Assembly: GCF_910591885.1 (NCBI RefSeq)
Contig: NC_063275.1
Location: forward strand, 11,458,501-11,522,500
Reading direction: 5' to 3'
Length of the DNA: 64,000 bases
Origin: Bombus terrestris
Taxonomy: Eukaryota; Arthropoda; Insecta; Hymenoptera; Apidae
The translations under genes were made by a program, and so were the position numbers. The notes beneath the pieces are model-generated. The model had not been told where the DNA came from. It saw nothing but the letters and a program-made list of their open reading frames with translations, and searched no databases. Numbering within the stretch: the first letter of the stretch is position 1; every line of letters begins with the position of its first letter. Below, in pieces: positions 1 to 15,131 of the stretch.

Positions 1-390
1 GTAATACTATATAACATGATACGATATATCCTAATGCTATATAACGCTATAGCTTGAATCCCAATAGTATATAACGTTATACGATATATCGTAATTGTAT
101 ATAACGTTATACGTTATACCGTAACAGTATATACCGTTATACGTTATATCAGAATAGCATATAACGTTATACGTTATAACGTATTACTATATAACGAGAT
201 ACGATATATCCTAATGGTATATAACGTTTTACCTTGAATCGCAATAGTATATAACGTTATACGTTATATCGTAGTAGTATATAACATGATACGATATATA
301 GTAATGCTATATAACGTTATACGTTATAACGTATTACTATATAACGAGATACGATATATCGTAATGCTATGTACCGTTATAACTTATATC

Positions 391-420
391 GTAATAGTAT
401 ATAACGTTATACGTTATATC
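391..420 (+). repeat. Canonical satellite monomer with internal inverted 8-mers
   Basis: This copy matches the commonest base at every monomer position. Positions 399-406 read ATATAACG and 412-419 read CGTTATAT, which are exact reverse complements 5 nt apart. The next monomer's ATATAACG lies 9 nt further on, so 8+5+8+9 makes the 30-bp period. A perfect 12-bp palindrome, TATAACGTTATA, covers 400-411. The heptamer ACGTTAT occurs twice in a row, which suggests growth from a shorter ancestral motif (inference). All three C residues are followed by G. Confidence 0.93.
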
Positions 421-1059
421 GTAACAGTATTTAACGTTATACGTTATATCGTAATACTATATAACGTTATAAGTTATAACGTATTACTATATAACGTGAT
501 ACGATATATCGTAATGCTATATAACGTTATACGTTATATCGTAATACTATATAACGTTATAGGTTATAACGTATTACTATATAACGTGATACGATATATC
601 GTAATGCTATATAACGTTATACGTTATATCGCAATAGTATATAACGTTATACGTTATAACGTATTACTATATAACGAGATACGATATATCGTAATGCTAT
701 ATAACGTTATAACTTATATCGTAATAATATATAACGTTATACGTTATATCGTAATAGTATATAACGTTATACGTTACATCCTAATACTATATAACGTTAA
801 ACGATATAACGTAATACTATATAACATGATACGATATATCCTAATGCTATATAACGTTATACCTTGAATCCCAATAGTATATAACGTTATACGATATAAC
901 GTAATACTATATAACGTTATACGTTATATCGTAATAGTTTATAACGTTATACGATATATCGTAATAGTATATAACATGATACGATATATCGTAAAGCTAT
1001 ATAACGTTATACCATGTATCGTAATAGTATATAACGCTATACGTTATATCGCAATAGTA

Positions 1060-1357
1060 TATAACGTTATACGATATAACGTAATACTGTATAACATGAT
1101 ACGATATATCCTAATGCTATATAACGTTATAACTTATATCGTAATAGTATATAACGTTATACGTAATATCTAACAGTATTTAACGTTATACGTTATATCG
1201 TAATACTATATAACGTTATACGATATAACGTAATACTGTATAACATGATACGATATATCCTAATGCTATATAACGTTATAACTTATATCGTAATAGTATA
1301 TAACGTTATACGTAATATCTAACAGTATTTAACGTTATACGTTATATCGTAATACTA
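1060..1357 (+). repeat. 149-bp tandem duplication carrying a one-base deletion
   Basis: A run containing GTAATACTGTATAACATG (at 1081 and again at 1230) and ending in GTAATATCTAACAG is present twice, 149 bp apart. Each copy lacks one G where the usual junction reads ATATCGTAACAG, so five monomers measure 149 rather than 150 bp. Both copies recur in block A's second copy, near 6008-6305. The deletion therefore predates the local duplication, and that predates the 4.9-kb one. Confidence 0.85.
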
Positions 1358-2430
1358 TATAAAGTTATACGTTATAACGTAATACTATATAACGTGATAC
1401 GATATATCGTAATAGTATATAACGTTATACGTTATGTCGTAACAGTATTTAACGTTATACGTTATATCGTAATACTATATAACGTTATAACTTATAACGT
1501 ATTACTATGTAACGTGATACGATATATCCTAATGCTATATAACGTTATACCTTGAATCCCAATAGTATATAACGTTATACGATATAACGTAATACTATAT
1601 AACGTTATACGTTATATCGTAATAGTTTATAAAGTTATACGATATATCGTAATAGTATATAACATGATACGATATATCGTAAAGCTATATAACGTTATAC
1701 CATGTATCGTAATAGTATATAACGTTACACGTTATATCGCAATAGTATATAACGGTATACGATATAACGTAATAATATATAACATGATACGATATATCCT
1801 AATGCTATATAACGGTATACCTTGAATCGCAATAGTATATGACGTTATACGCTATACCTTAACAGTATATACCGTAATACCTTATTTCGTAATACCATAT
1901 AACGTTATACGTTATATCGTAATTGTACATAACGTTATACGTTATATCGCAATAGTATATAACGTTATACGTTATATCGTAATTGTATATACCGTTATGC
2001 GTTATATCGTAATACTATATACCGTTATACGTTATAACGTATTACTATATAACGAGATACGATATATCGTAATGCTATATAACGTTATACGTTATATCGC
2101 AATAGTATATAACGTTATACCTTGAATCGCAATAGAATATAACGTTATACGTTATATCGTAATTGTATATAACGTTATACGTTATATCGTAATTGTATAT
2201 ACCGTTATACGTTATAGCGCAATAGTATATACCGTTATACGTTATAACGTATTACTATATAACGAGATACGATATATCTTAATGCTATATAACGTTATAC
2301 GTTATATCGCAATAGTATATAACGTTATACGTTATATCGCAATAGTATATAACGTTATACGTTATATCGTATTACTATATAACTTTATACGTTGTGACGT
2401 AATACTATCAAGCGTGATACGATATATCGT

Positions 2431-3180
2431 AATGCCATATAACGTTATACGTTATATCGCAATTGTATATAACGTTATACGTTACATCCTAATACTATAT
2501 AACGTTATACGATACAACGTAATACTATATAACATGATACGATATATCCTAATGCTATATAACGTTATACGTTGAATCGCAATAGTATATAACGTTATAC
2601 GTTATATCGTAATTGTATATAACGTTATACGTTATACCGTAACAGTATATAACGTAATACGTTATATCGTAATAGTATACAACGTTATACGTTATATCGC
2701 AATAGTATATAACGTTATACGTTATATCGTTATACTATATAAGGTTATACGTTATATCGTAATAGTATATAACATGATGCGATATATCGTAATGCAATAC
2801 AACGTTATACGTTGTGACGTAATACTATAAAACGTGATACGATATATCGTAATGCCATATAACGTTATACGTTATATCGCAATTGTATATAACGTTATAC
2901 GTTACATCCTAATACTATATAACGTTATACGATACAACGTAATACTATATAACATGATACGATATATCCTAATGCTATATAACGTTATACGTTGAATCGC
3001 AATAGTATATAACGTTATACGTTATATCGTAATTGTATATAACGTTATACGTTATACCGTAACAGTATATAACGTAATACGTTATATCGTAATAGTATAC
3101 AACGTTATACGTTATATCGCAATAGTATATAACGTTATACGTTATATCGTTATACTATATAAGGTTATACGTTATATCGT
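2431..3180 (+). repeat. 420-bp (14-monomer) tandem duplication
   Basis: The monomer series at 2431-2760 is repeated at 2851-3180. Diagnostic variants are GCAATTG at 2460 and 2880, GTATACAACG at 2674 and 3094, and ACTATATAAGG at 2733 and 3153. The copies diverge at 2761/3181, where one has CATGATGCG and the other CGTTATAACTT. Confidence 0.85.
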
Positions 3181-4948
3181 AATAGTATATAACGTTATAA
3201 CTTATATCGTAATAGTATATAACGTTATGCGTTATAACGTATTACTATATGACATGATACCATATATCGTAATGCTATGTAACGTTATACGTTATATCGT
3301 AATAACATACAACGTTATACGTTATAACGTAATACTATATAACGTGATGCGATATATCGTAATGCTATATAACGTTATACGTTATATCGCAATAGTACAT
3401 AACGTTATACGTTATACCGTAACAGTATATAACGTTATACGTTATATCGTAATAACATACAACGTTATAAGTTATAACGTATTACTATATAACGAGATAC
3501 GATATATCGTAATGCTATATAACGTTATAACTTGTATCGTAATAATATATAACGTTATACGTTATATCGCAATAGTATATACCGCTACACGTTATAACGT
3601 ATTACTATAAAACGAGATACGATATATCGTAATGCTATATACCGTTATAACTTATATCGTAATAGTATATAACGTTATTCGTCATAACGTATTACTATAT
3701 AACATGATAAGATATATCGTAATGCTATATAACGTTATACGTTATATCGCAATAGTATATAACGTTATACGTTATATCGTTATACTACATAACGCTATAC
3801 GTTATATCGTTATGCTATGTAACGTTATACGTTATATCGTAATAGTATATAACGTTATGACTTATATCGTAATAGTATATAACGAGATACGCTATATCTT
3901 AATGCTATATAACGTTGTACCTTGAATCGTAATAGTATATAACGTTATACGATATAACGTAATACTACATAACATGATACGATATATCCTAATGCTACAT
4001 AACGTTATACCTTGAATCGCAATAGTATATAACGTTATACGTTATACCGTAACAGTATATAACGTTGTACGTTATATCGTAATACCATATAACGTTATAC
4101 GTTATAACGTAATACTATATAACGTGATGCGATATATCGTAATGCTATATAACTTTATACGTTGTGACGTAATACTATAAAACGTGATACGATATATCGT
4201 AATGCCATATAACGTTATACGTTATATCGCAATAGTATATAACGTTATACGATATAACGTAATACTGTATAACATGATACGATATATCCTAATGCTATAT
4301 AACGTTATAACTTATATCGTAAAAGTATATAACGTTATACGTAATATCGTAACAGTGTTTAACGTTATACGTTATATCGTAATACTATATAACGTTATAA
4401 GTTATAACGTATTACTATATAACGTGATACGATATATCGTAATGCTATATAACGTTATACGTTATATGGCAATAGCATATAACGTTATACGATGTATCGA
4501 AATAATATATAACATGATACGATACATCCTAATGCTATATAACGTTATACCTTGAATCGCAATAGTATATAACGTTATACGCTATACCGTAACAGTATAT
4601 AACGTAATACGTTATTTCGTAATACCATATAACGTTATACGTTATATCGTAATTGTACATAACGTTATACGTTATATCGCAATAGTATATACCGTTATAC
4701 GTTATAACGTATTACTGTACAACGAGATACGATATATCGTAATGCTATATAACGTTATAACTTATATCGTAATAGTATATAACGTTGTACGTTATAACGT
4801 ATTACTATATAACGAGATACGGTATATCGTAATGCTATATAACGTTATAACTTATATCGTAATAATATATAACGTTATACGGTATATCGTAATAGTATAT
4901 AACGTTATACGTTACACCCTAATACTATATAACGTTAAACGATATAAC

Positions 4949-7411
4949 GTAATACTATATAACATGATACGATATATCCTAATGCTATATAACGCTATAG
5001 CTTGAATCCCAATAGTATATAACGTTATACGATATATCGTAATTGTATATAACGTTATACGTTATACCGTAACAGTATATACCGTTATACGTTATATCAG
5101 AATAGCATATAACGTTATACGTTATAACGTATTACTATATAACGAGATACGATATATCCTAATGCTATATAACGTTATACGTTGAATCGCAATAGTATAT
5201 AACGTTATACGTTATATCGTAGTAGTATATAACATGATACGATATATAGTAATGCTATATAACGTTATACGTTATAACGTATTACTATATAACGAGATAC
5301 GATATATCGTAATGCTATGTACCGTTATAACTTATATCGTAATAGTATATAACGTTATACGTTATATCGTAACAGTATTTAACGTTATACGTTATATCGT
5401 AATACTATATAACGTTATAAGTTATAACGTATTACTATATAACGTGATACGATATATCGTAATGCTATATAACGTTATACGTTATATCGTAATACTATAT
5501 AACGTTATAGGTTATAACGTATTACTATATAACGTGATACGATATATCGTAATGCTATATAACGTTATACGTTATATCGCAATAGTATATAACGTTATAC
5601 GTTATAACGTATTACTATATAACGAGATACGATATATCGTAATGCTATATGACGTTATAACTTATATCGTAATAATATATAACGTTGTACGTTATATCGT
5701 AATAGTATATAACGTTATACGTTACATCCTAATACTATATAACGTTAAACGATATAACGTAATACTATATAACATGATACGATATATCCTAATGCTATAT
5801 AACGTTATACCTTGAATCCCAATAGTATATAACGTTATACGATATAACGTAATACTATATAACGTTATACGTTATATCGTAATAGTTTATAACGTTATAC
5901 GATATATCGTAATAGTATATAACATGATACGATATATCGTAAAGCTATATAACGTTATACCATGTATCGTAATAGTATATAACGCTATACGTTATATCGC
6001 AATAGTATATAACGTTATACGATATAACGTAATACTGTATAACATGATACGATATATCCTAATGCTATATAACGTTATAACTTATATCGTAATAGTATAT
6101 AACGTTATACGTAATATCTAACAGTATTTAACGTTATACGTTATATCGTAATACTATATAACGTTATACGATATAACGTAATACTGTATAACATGATACG
6201 ATATATCCTAATGCTATATAACGTTATAACTTATATCGTAATAGTATATAACGTTATACGTAATATCTAACAGTATTTAACGTTATACGTTATATCGTAA
6301 TACTATATAAAGTTATACGTTATAACGTAATACTATATAACGTGATACGATATATCGTAATAGTATATAACGTTATACGTTATGTCGTAACAGTATTTAA
6401 CGTTATACGTTATATCGTAATACTATATAACGTTATAACTTATAACGTATTACTATATAACGTGATACGATATATCCTAATGCTATATAACGTTATACCT
6501 TGAATCCCAATAGTATATAACGTTATACGATATAACGTAATACTATATAACGTTATACGTTATATCGTAATAGTTTATAAAGTTATACGATATATCGTAA
6601 TAGTATATAACATGATACGATATATCGTAAAGCTATATAACGTTATACCATGTATCGTAATAGTATATAACGTTACACGTTATATCGCAATAGTATATAA
6701 CGGTATACGATATAACGTAATAATATATAACATGATACGATATATCCTAATGCTATATAACGGTATACCTTGAATCGCAATAGTATATGACGTTATACGC
6801 TATACCGTAACAGTATATACCGTAATACCTTATTTCGTAATACCATATAACGTTATACGTTATATCGTAATTGTACATAACGTTATACGTTATATCGCAA
6901 TAGTATATAACGTTATACGTTATATCGTAATTGTATATACCGTTATGCGTTATATCGTAATACTATATACCGTTATACGTTATAACGTATTACTATATAA
7001 CGAGATACGATATATCGTAATGCTATATAACGTTATACGTTATATCGCAATAGTATATAACGTTATACCTTGAATCGCAATAGAATATAACGTTATACGT
7101 TATATCGTAATTGTATATAACGTTATACGTTATATCGTAATTGTATATACCGTTATACGTTATAGCGCAATAGTATATACCGTTATACGTTATAACGTAT
7201 TACTATATAACGAGATACGATATATCTTAATGCTATATAACGTTATACGTTATATCGCAATAGTATATAACGTTATACGTTATATCGCAATAGTATATAA
7301 CGTTATACGTTATATCGTATTACTATATAACTTTATACGTTGTGACGTAATACTATCAAGCGTGATACGATATATCGTAATGCCATATAACGTTATACGT
7401 TATATCGCAAT
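4949..7411 (+). repeat. Higher-order block A, second copy
   Basis: This is the direct-orientation partner of 1-2463, with the same variant order and the same paired one-base deletions at 6118 and 6267. Scattered substitutions show that it is not an exact assembly echo. After about 7411 the monomer order changes to one carrying CAATATACG and GGTTATACG variants (see 7457-7990). The spacing and orientation fit unequal exchange between sister arrays. Confidence 0.9.
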
Positions 7412-7456
7412 AGTATATAACGTTACACGTTATAACGTAATAGTATATAACAATAT

Positions 7457-7990
7457 ACGTTATAACGTATTACTATATAACGTAATACGATATATCGTAA
7501 TGCTATATAACGTTATAACTTATATCGTAATACTATATAAGGTTATACGTTATATCGTAATTGTATATAACGTTGTACGTTTTATCGTAATACTATATAA
7601 CGTTATAGGTTATATGGTATTAGTATATAACGTTGTACGATATACGGCAACGCTATATAACTTTATACCTTGTATAGTAATAGTATATAACGATATACGT
7701 TATATCGCAATGGTATATAACGTTATACGTTATATCGTTATACTATATAACGTTATACGTTATATCGTAATAGTATATAACGTTATAACTTATATCGTAA
7801 TAGTATATAACGTTATGCGTTATAACGTATTACTATATAACATGATACGATATATCGTAATGCTATATAACGTTATACGTTATATCGCTATAGTATATAA
7901 CGTTATACGTTATATCGCAATAGTATATAATATGATACGATATATCGTAATGCTATATAACGTTATACCATGTATCGTAATAGTATATAA
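7457..7990 (+). repeat. Distinctive variant block B, first copy (810-bp duplication)
   Basis: This block holds unusual monomers in a fixed order: TAAGGTTATACG, CGTTGTACGTTTTATC, GGTTATATGGTATTAG, GTTGTACGATATACGGC and CTTTATACCTTGTATAG. The same order recurs 810 bp (27 monomers) downstream at 8267-8800, and a third, shorter copy lies far away at 42320-42600. That makes it a useful tracer of long-range exchange. Confidence 0.87.
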
Positions 7991-8266
7991 CATGATACGA
8001 TATATCGTAAAGCAATATAACGTTATACCTTGAATCGCAATAGTATATGACGTTATACGCTATACCGTAACAGTATATACCGTAATACCTTATTTCGTAA
8101 TACCATATAACGTTATACGTTATATCGTAATTGTACATAACGTTATACGTTATATCGCAATAGTATATAACGTTATACGTTATATCGTAATTGTATATAA
8201 CGTTATACGTTATATCGTAATTGTATATACCGTTATACGTTATAGCGCAATAGTATATACCGTTAT

Positions 8267-8800
8267 ACGTTATAACGTATTACTATATAACGTAATACGA
8301 TATATCGTAATGCTATATAACGTTATAACTTATATCGTAATACTATATAAGGTTATACGTTACATCGTAATTGTATATAACGTTGTACGTTTTATCGTAA
8401 TACTATATAACGTTATAGGTTATATGGTATTAGTATATAACGTTGTACGATATACGGCAACGCTATATAACTTTATACCTTGTATAGTAATAGTATATAA
8501 CGATATACGTTATATCGCAATAGTATATAATGTTATACGTTATATCGTTATACTATATAACGTTATACGTTATATCGTAATAGTATATAACGTTATAACT
8601 TATATCGTAATAGTATATAACGTTATGCGTTATAACGTATTACTATATAACATGATACGATATATCGTAATGCTATATAACGTTATACGTTATATCGCTA
8701 TAGTATATAACGTTATACGTTATATCGTAATAGTATATAATATGATACGATATATCGTAATGCTATATAACGTTATACCATGTATCGTAATAGTATATAA
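8267..8800 (+). repeat. Distinctive variant block B, second copy
   Basis: This matches 7457-7990 at a fixed 810-bp offset. Small differences include GTTACATCG against GTTATATCG near 8365. Divergence starts at 8801, where this copy continues with CGTTATACG while the first has CATGATACG. Soon after, at 8936, another instance of the ATATCTAAC one-base deletion appears, linking this stretch to block A. Confidence 0.85.
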
Positions 8801-10860
8801 CGTTATACGTTATATCGCAATAGTATATAACGTTATACGATATAACGTAATACTGTATAACATGATACGATATATCCTAATGCTATATAACGTTATAACT
8901 TATATCGTAATAGTATATAACGTTATACGTAATATCTAACTGTATTTAACGTTATACGTTATATCGTAATACTATATAACGTTATAAGTTATAACGTATT
9001 ACTATATAACGTGATACGATATATCGTAATGCTATATAACGTTATACGTTATATGGCAATAGTATATAACGTTATACGATATAACGTAATACTATATAAC
9101 GTTATACGTTATATCGTAATAGTTTATAACGTTATACGATATATCGTAATAGTATATAACATGATACGATATATCGTAAAGCTATATAACGTTATACCAT
9201 GTATCGTAATAGTATATAACGTTATACGTTATATCGCAATAGTATATAACGGTATACGATATAACGTAATAATATATAACATGATACGATATATCCTAAT
9301 GCTATATAACGTTATACCTTGAATCGCAATAGTATATGACGTTATACGCTATACCGTAACAGTATATACCGTAATACGTTATTTCGTAATACCATATAAC
9401 GTTATACGTTATACCGTAATTGTACATAACGTTATACGTTATACCGTAACAGTATATAACGTAATACGTTATATCGTAATAGTATATAACGTCTTACGTT
9501 ATAACGTATTACTATATAACGAGATACGGTATATCTTAATGCTATATAACGTTATACGTTATATCGCAATAGTATATAACGTTATACGTTATATCGTATT
9601 ACTATATAACTTTATACGTTGTGTCGTAATACTATAAAGCGTGATACGATATATCGTAATGCCATATAACGTTATACGTTATATCGCAATAGTATATAAC
9701 GTTATACGTTATAACGTAATAGTATATAACAATATACGTTATAACGTATTACTATATAACGTAATACGATATATCGTAATGCTATATAACGTTATAACTT
9801 ATATCGTAATAGTATATAAGGTTATACGTAATATCGTAACAGTATTTAACGTTATACGTTATACCGTAACAATATATAACGTAATACGTTATATCGTAAT
9901 AGTATATAACGTCTTACGTTATATCGTAATAGTATATAACATGATGCGATATATCGTAATGCTATACAACGTTATACGTTATATCGCAATAGTATATAAC
10001 GTTATACGATATAACGTAATACTATATAACGTTATGCGTTATAACGTATTACTATATAACATGATACGATATAACGTAATGCTATATAACGTTATACGTT
10101 ATATCGCAATAGTATATAACGTTATACGTTATATCGTTATACTATATAACGTTATACGTTATATCGTTATGCTATATAACGTTATATGTTATATCGCAAT
10201 AGTATATAACGTTATACGTTATATCGTTATACTATATAACGTTATACGTTATATCGTAATTGTATATACCGTTATGCGTTATATCGTAATACTATATAAC
10301 GTTATAGGTTATAACGTATTACTATATAACGTGATACGATATATCGTAATGCTATATAACGTTATACGTTATGTCGCAATAGTATATAACGTTATACGTT
10401 ATAACGTATTTCTATATAACGAGATACGCTATATCGTAATCCTATATAACGTTGTAGCCTATATCGTAATAATATATAACGTTATACGTTATATCGTAAT
10501 AGTATATGACGTTATACGATATAACGTAATACTATATAACATGATACGATATATCCTAATGCTACATAACGTTATACCTTGAATCGCAATAGTATATAAC
10601 GTTATACGTTATATCGTAATTGTATATAACGTTATACGTTATACCGTAACAGTATATAACGTAATACGTTATATCGTAATAGTATATAACGTCTTACGTT
10701 ATATCGTAATAGTATATAACGTTATGCGTTATAACGTATTACTATATAACATGATACGATATATCGTAATGCTATATAACGTTATACGTTATATCGCAAT
10801 AGTATATAACGTTATACGTTATATCGTTATACTATATAACGTTATACGTTATATCGTTAT

Positions 10861-11310
10861 GCTATGTAACGTTATACGTTATATCGTAATAACATACAAC
10901 GTTATACGTTATAACGTAATACTATATAACGTGATGCGATATATCGTAATGCTATATAACGTTATACGTTATATCGCAATAGTACATAACGTTATACGTT
11001 ATACCGTAACAGTATATAACGTTATACGTTATATCGTAATAACATACAACGTTATACGTTATATCGTAATAACATACAACGTTATACGTTATAACGTATT
11101 ACTATATAACGAGATACGATATATCGTAATGCTATATACCGTTATAACTTATATCGTAATAGTATATAACGTTATGCGTCATAACGTATTACTATATAAC
11201 GTGATGCGATATATCGTAATGCTATATAACGTTATACGATATAACGTAATACTATATAACATGATACGATATATCCTAATGCTATATAACGTTGTATCTT
11301 TAATCGCAAT
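10861..11310 (+). repeat. Variant block C, short copy
   Basis: The block carries the marker pair GCTATGTAACG and AATAACATACAACG and ends with GTTGTATCTTTAATCGC. The same series starts 1,440 bp downstream at 12301, but there it contains four extra monomers (120 bp) after about 12570, so the offset becomes 1,560 bp by its end. A related version with the rare GACATGATACCATATATC monomer is at about 3211-3620 and 12240-12690. Confidence 0.8.
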
Positions 11311-11820
11311 AGTATATAACGTTATACGTTACATCCTAATACTATATAACGTTATACGATACAACGTAATACTATATAACATGATACGATATATCCTAAT
11401 GCTATATAACGTTATACCTTGAATCGCAATAGTATATAACGTTATACGTTATATCGTAATAGTATATAACGTTATACGTTATACCGTAACAGTATATAAC
11501 GTAATACGTTATATCGTAATAGTATATAACGTCTTACGTTATATCGTAATAGTATATAACATGATGCGATATATCGTAATGCTATACAACGTTATACGTT
11601 ATATCGCAATAGTATATAACGTTATACGATATAACGTAATACTATATAACGTTATACGTTATATCGTAGTAGTATATAACATGATACGATATATCGTAAT
11701 GCTATATAACGTTATACGTTATATCGCAATAGTATATACCGTTATACGTTATAACGTATTACTATATAACGAGATACGATATATGGTAATGCTATGTACC
11801 GTTATAACTTATATCGTAAT
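11311..11820 (+). repeat. Variant block D, first copy (1,800 bp apart)
   Basis: It begins with GTTACATCCTAATAC and contains the marker GTCTTACGTT (11531), then CATGATGCG, GCTATACAACG and GTAGTAG. The same order is at 13111-13620, exactly 60 monomers downstream. The GTCTTACG marker also occurs at 9491, 9911, 10691 and 12971, so related blocks fill the 9.4-13.6 kb region. Confidence 0.82.
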
Positions 11821-12300
11821 AGTATATAACGTTATGCGTTATAACGTATTACTATATAACATGATACGATATATCGTAATGCTATATAACGTTATACGTT
11901 ATATCGCAATAGTATATAACGTTATACGTTATATCGTTATACTATATAACGTTATACGTTATATCGTTATGCTATATAACGTTATACGTTATATCGCAAT
12001 AGTATATAACGTTATACGTTATATCGTTATACTATATAACGTTATACGTTATATCGTTATGCTATATAACGTTATACGATATATCGTAACAGTATATAAC
12101 GTTATAACTTATATCGTAATAGTATACAACGTTATACGTTATATCGCAATAGTATATAACGTTATACGTTATATCGTTATACTATATAACGTTATACGTT
12201 ATATCGTAATAGTATATAACGTTATAACTTATATCGTAATAGTATATAACGTTATGCGTTATAACGTATTACTATATGACATGATACCATATATCGTAAT

Positions 12301-12870
12301 GCTATGTAACGTTATACGTTATATCGTAATAACATACAACGTTATACGTTATAACGTAATACTATATAACGTGATGCGATATATCGTAATGCTATATAAC
12401 GTTATACGTTATATCACAATACTACATAACGTTATACGTTATACCGTAACAGTATATAACGTTATACGTTATATCGTAATAACATACAACGTTATACGTT
12501 ATATCGTAATAACATACAACGTTATACGTTATAACGTATTACTATATAACGAGATACGATATATCGTAATGCTATATAACGTTATAACTTGTATCGTAAT
12601 AATATATAACGTTATACGTTATATCGCAATAGTATATACCGTTATACGTTATAACGTATTACTATATAACGAGATACGATATATCGTAATGCTATATACC
12701 GTTATAACTTATATCGTAATAGTATATAACGTTATGCGTCATAACGTATTACTATATAACGTGATGCGATATATCGTAATGCTATATAACGTTATACGAT
12801 ATAACGTAACACTATATAACATGATACGATATATCCTAATGCTATATAACGTTGTATCTTTAATCGCAAT
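12301..12870 (+). repeat. Variant block C, long copy with 120 bp extra
   Basis: This is the partner of 10861-11310. The extra four monomers at about 12571-12690 include AATATATAACG and a GTATATACCG monomer. This is a whole-monomer gain or loss that leaves the 30-bp register unchanged. Upstream it joins the CCATATATC variant at 12278, which is shared with 3251 at an offset of 9,027 bp. Confidence 0.8.
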
Positions 12871-13110
12871 AGTATATAACGTTATACGTTATATCGTAAT
12901 TGTATATAACGTTATACGTTATACCGTAACAGTATATAACGTAATACGTTATATCGTAATAGTATATAACGTCTTACGTTATATCGTAATAGTATATAAC
13001 ATGATGCGATATATCGTAATGCAATACAACGTTATACGTTGTGACGTAATACTATAAAACGTGATACGATATATCGTAATGCCATATAACGTTATACGTT
13101 ATATCGCAAT

Positions 13111-13620
13111 AGTATATAACGTTATACGTTACATCCTAATACTATATAACGTTATACGATACAACGTAATACTATATAACATGATACGATATATCCTAAT
13201 GCTATATAACGTTATACGTTGAATCGCAATAGTATATAACGTTATACGTTATATCGTAATTGTATATAACGTTATACGTTATACCGTAACAGTATATAAC
13301 GTAATACGTTATATCGTAATAGTATATAACGTCTTACGTTATATCGTAATAGTATATAACATGATGCGATATATCGTAATGCTATACAACGTTATACGTT
13401 ATATCGCAATAGTATATAACGTTATACGATATAACGTAATACTATATAACGTTATACGTTATATCGTAGTAGTATATAACATGATACGATATATCGTAAT
13501 GCTACATAACGTTATACGTTATATCGCAATAGTATATACCGATATACGTTATAACGTATTACTATATAACGAGATACGATATATCGTAATGCTATGTACC
13601 GTTATAACTTATATCGTAAT
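13111..13620 (+). repeat. Variant block D, second copy
   Basis: This repeats 11311-11820 with few substitutions, such as GTTGAATCGC here in place of CTTGAATCGC near 13220. It merges downstream into the monomers of the 720-bp duplication. Confidence 0.82.
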
Positions 13621-13749
13621 AGTATATAACGTTATACGCTATACCGTAACAGTATATAACGTAATACGTTATTTCGTAATACCATATAACGTTATACGTT
13701 ATATCGTAATTGTACATAACGTTATACGTTATATCGCAATAGTATATAC

Positions 13750-14940
13750 GGTTATACGTTATAACGTATTACTGTACAACGAGATACGATATATCGTAAT
13801 GCTATATAACGTTATAACTTATATCGTAATAGTATATAACGTTATACGTTATGTCGTATTACTATATAACTTTATCTGTTGTGACGTAATACTATAAAAC
13901 GTGATACGATATATCGTAATGCTATATAACGTTATACGTTATATCGCAATAGTATATAACGTTATACGTTATAACGTATTACTATATAACGAGATACGGT
14001 ATATCGTAATGCTATATAACGTTATAACTTATATCGTAATAATATATAACGTTATACGGTATATCGTAATAGTATATAACGTTATACGTTACACCCTAAT
14101 ACTATATAACGTTAAACGATATAACGTAATACTATATAACATGATACGATATATCCTAATGCTATATAACGCTATAGCTTGAATCCCAATAGTATATAAC
14201 GTTATACGATATATCGTAATTGTATATAACGTTATACGTTATACCGTAACAGTATATAACGTTATACGTTATATCAGAATAGCATATAACGTTATACGTT
14301 ATAACGTATTACTATATAACGAGATACGATATATCCTAATGCTATATAACGTTATACGTTGAATCGCAATAGTATATAACGTTATACGTTATATCGTAGT
14401 AGTATATAACATGATACGATATATAGTAATGCTATATAACGTTATAACTTATATCGTAATAGTATATACCGTTATACGTTATAACGTATTACTATATAAC
14501 GAGATACGATATATCGTAATGCTATATAACGTTATAACTTATATCGTAATAGTATATAACGTTATACGTTATGTCGTATTACTATATAACTTTATCTGTT
14601 GTGACGTAATACTATAAAACGTGATACGATATATCGTAATGCTATATAACGTTATACGTTATATCGCAATAGTATATAACGTTATACGTTATAACGTATT
14701 ACTATATAACGAGATACGGTATATCGTAATGCTATATAACGTTATAACTTATATCGTAATAATATATAACGTTATACGGTATATCGTAATAGTATATAAC
14801 GTTATACGTTACACCCTAATACTATATAACGTTAAACGATATAACGTAATACTATATAACATGATACGATATATCCTAATGCTATATAACGCTATAGCTT
14901 GAATCCCAATAGTATATAACGTTATACGATATATCGTAAT
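13750..14940 (+). repeat. 720-bp (24-monomer) tandem duplication
   Basis: The series at 13750-14220 recurs at 14470-14940. Both copies contain TTTATCTGTTGTGACG followed by an ACTATAAAACGTGATACG monomer, then GAGATACGG, TTACACCCTAATAC, GTTAAACGATATAACG and GCTATAGCTTGAATCCC. The last motif also marks block A near 50 and 4990, so the region is related to the array start. Confidence 0.87.
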
Positions 14941-15129
14941 AGTATATAACGTTATACGTTATATCGTAACAGTATTTAACGTTATACGTTATATCGTAAT
15001 ACTGTATAACGTTATAAGTTATAACGTATTACTATATAACGTGATACGATATATCGTAATGCTATATAACGTTATACGTTATATCGTAATACTATATAAC
15101 GTTATAGGTTATAACGTATTACTATATAA

Positions 15130-15131
15130 CC
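15130..15131 (+). other. One-base insertion shifting the 30-bp register
   Basis: The sequence reads ATATAACCGTGATACG where the parallel copies near 5434 read ATATAACGTGATACG. One extra C moves the monomer register by +1. It is the only simple one-base gain seen, and no second copy of it was found. Confidence 0.85.

Larger units (their letters stand above)
1..2463 (+). repeat. Higher-order block A, first copy (repeat distance 4,948 bp)
   Basis: The order of monomer variants here is repeated at 4949-7411 with a constant offset of 4,948 bp, including rare variants such as GCTATAGCTTGAATCCC near 50 and the reduced-by-one sites at 1170 and 1319. The offset equals 165 monomers minus the two single-base deletions. 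Substitutions separate the copies, for example TAATGGTATATAACGTTTT near 214 against the GCTATATAACGTTAT version near 5162. The left edge is cut by the window, so the block may begin earlier. The match ends where a GCAATTG monomer at 2460 faces GCAATAG in the other copy. Confidence 0.9.

Noticed and set aside
286..867. A 193-codon open frame repeated 4,948 bp downstream as a possible gene pair
   Set aside because: It is made only of 30-bp monomers and its ends are set by variant monomers. Similar frames occur throughout, on both strands, and the duplication is that of the satellite block.
1..7411. A link between the 4,948-bp offset at the window start and the 4,948-bp offset near its end
   Set aside because: Both equal 165 monomers minus two different one-base deletions, and the blocks do not share variant order, so the equality looks coincidental.
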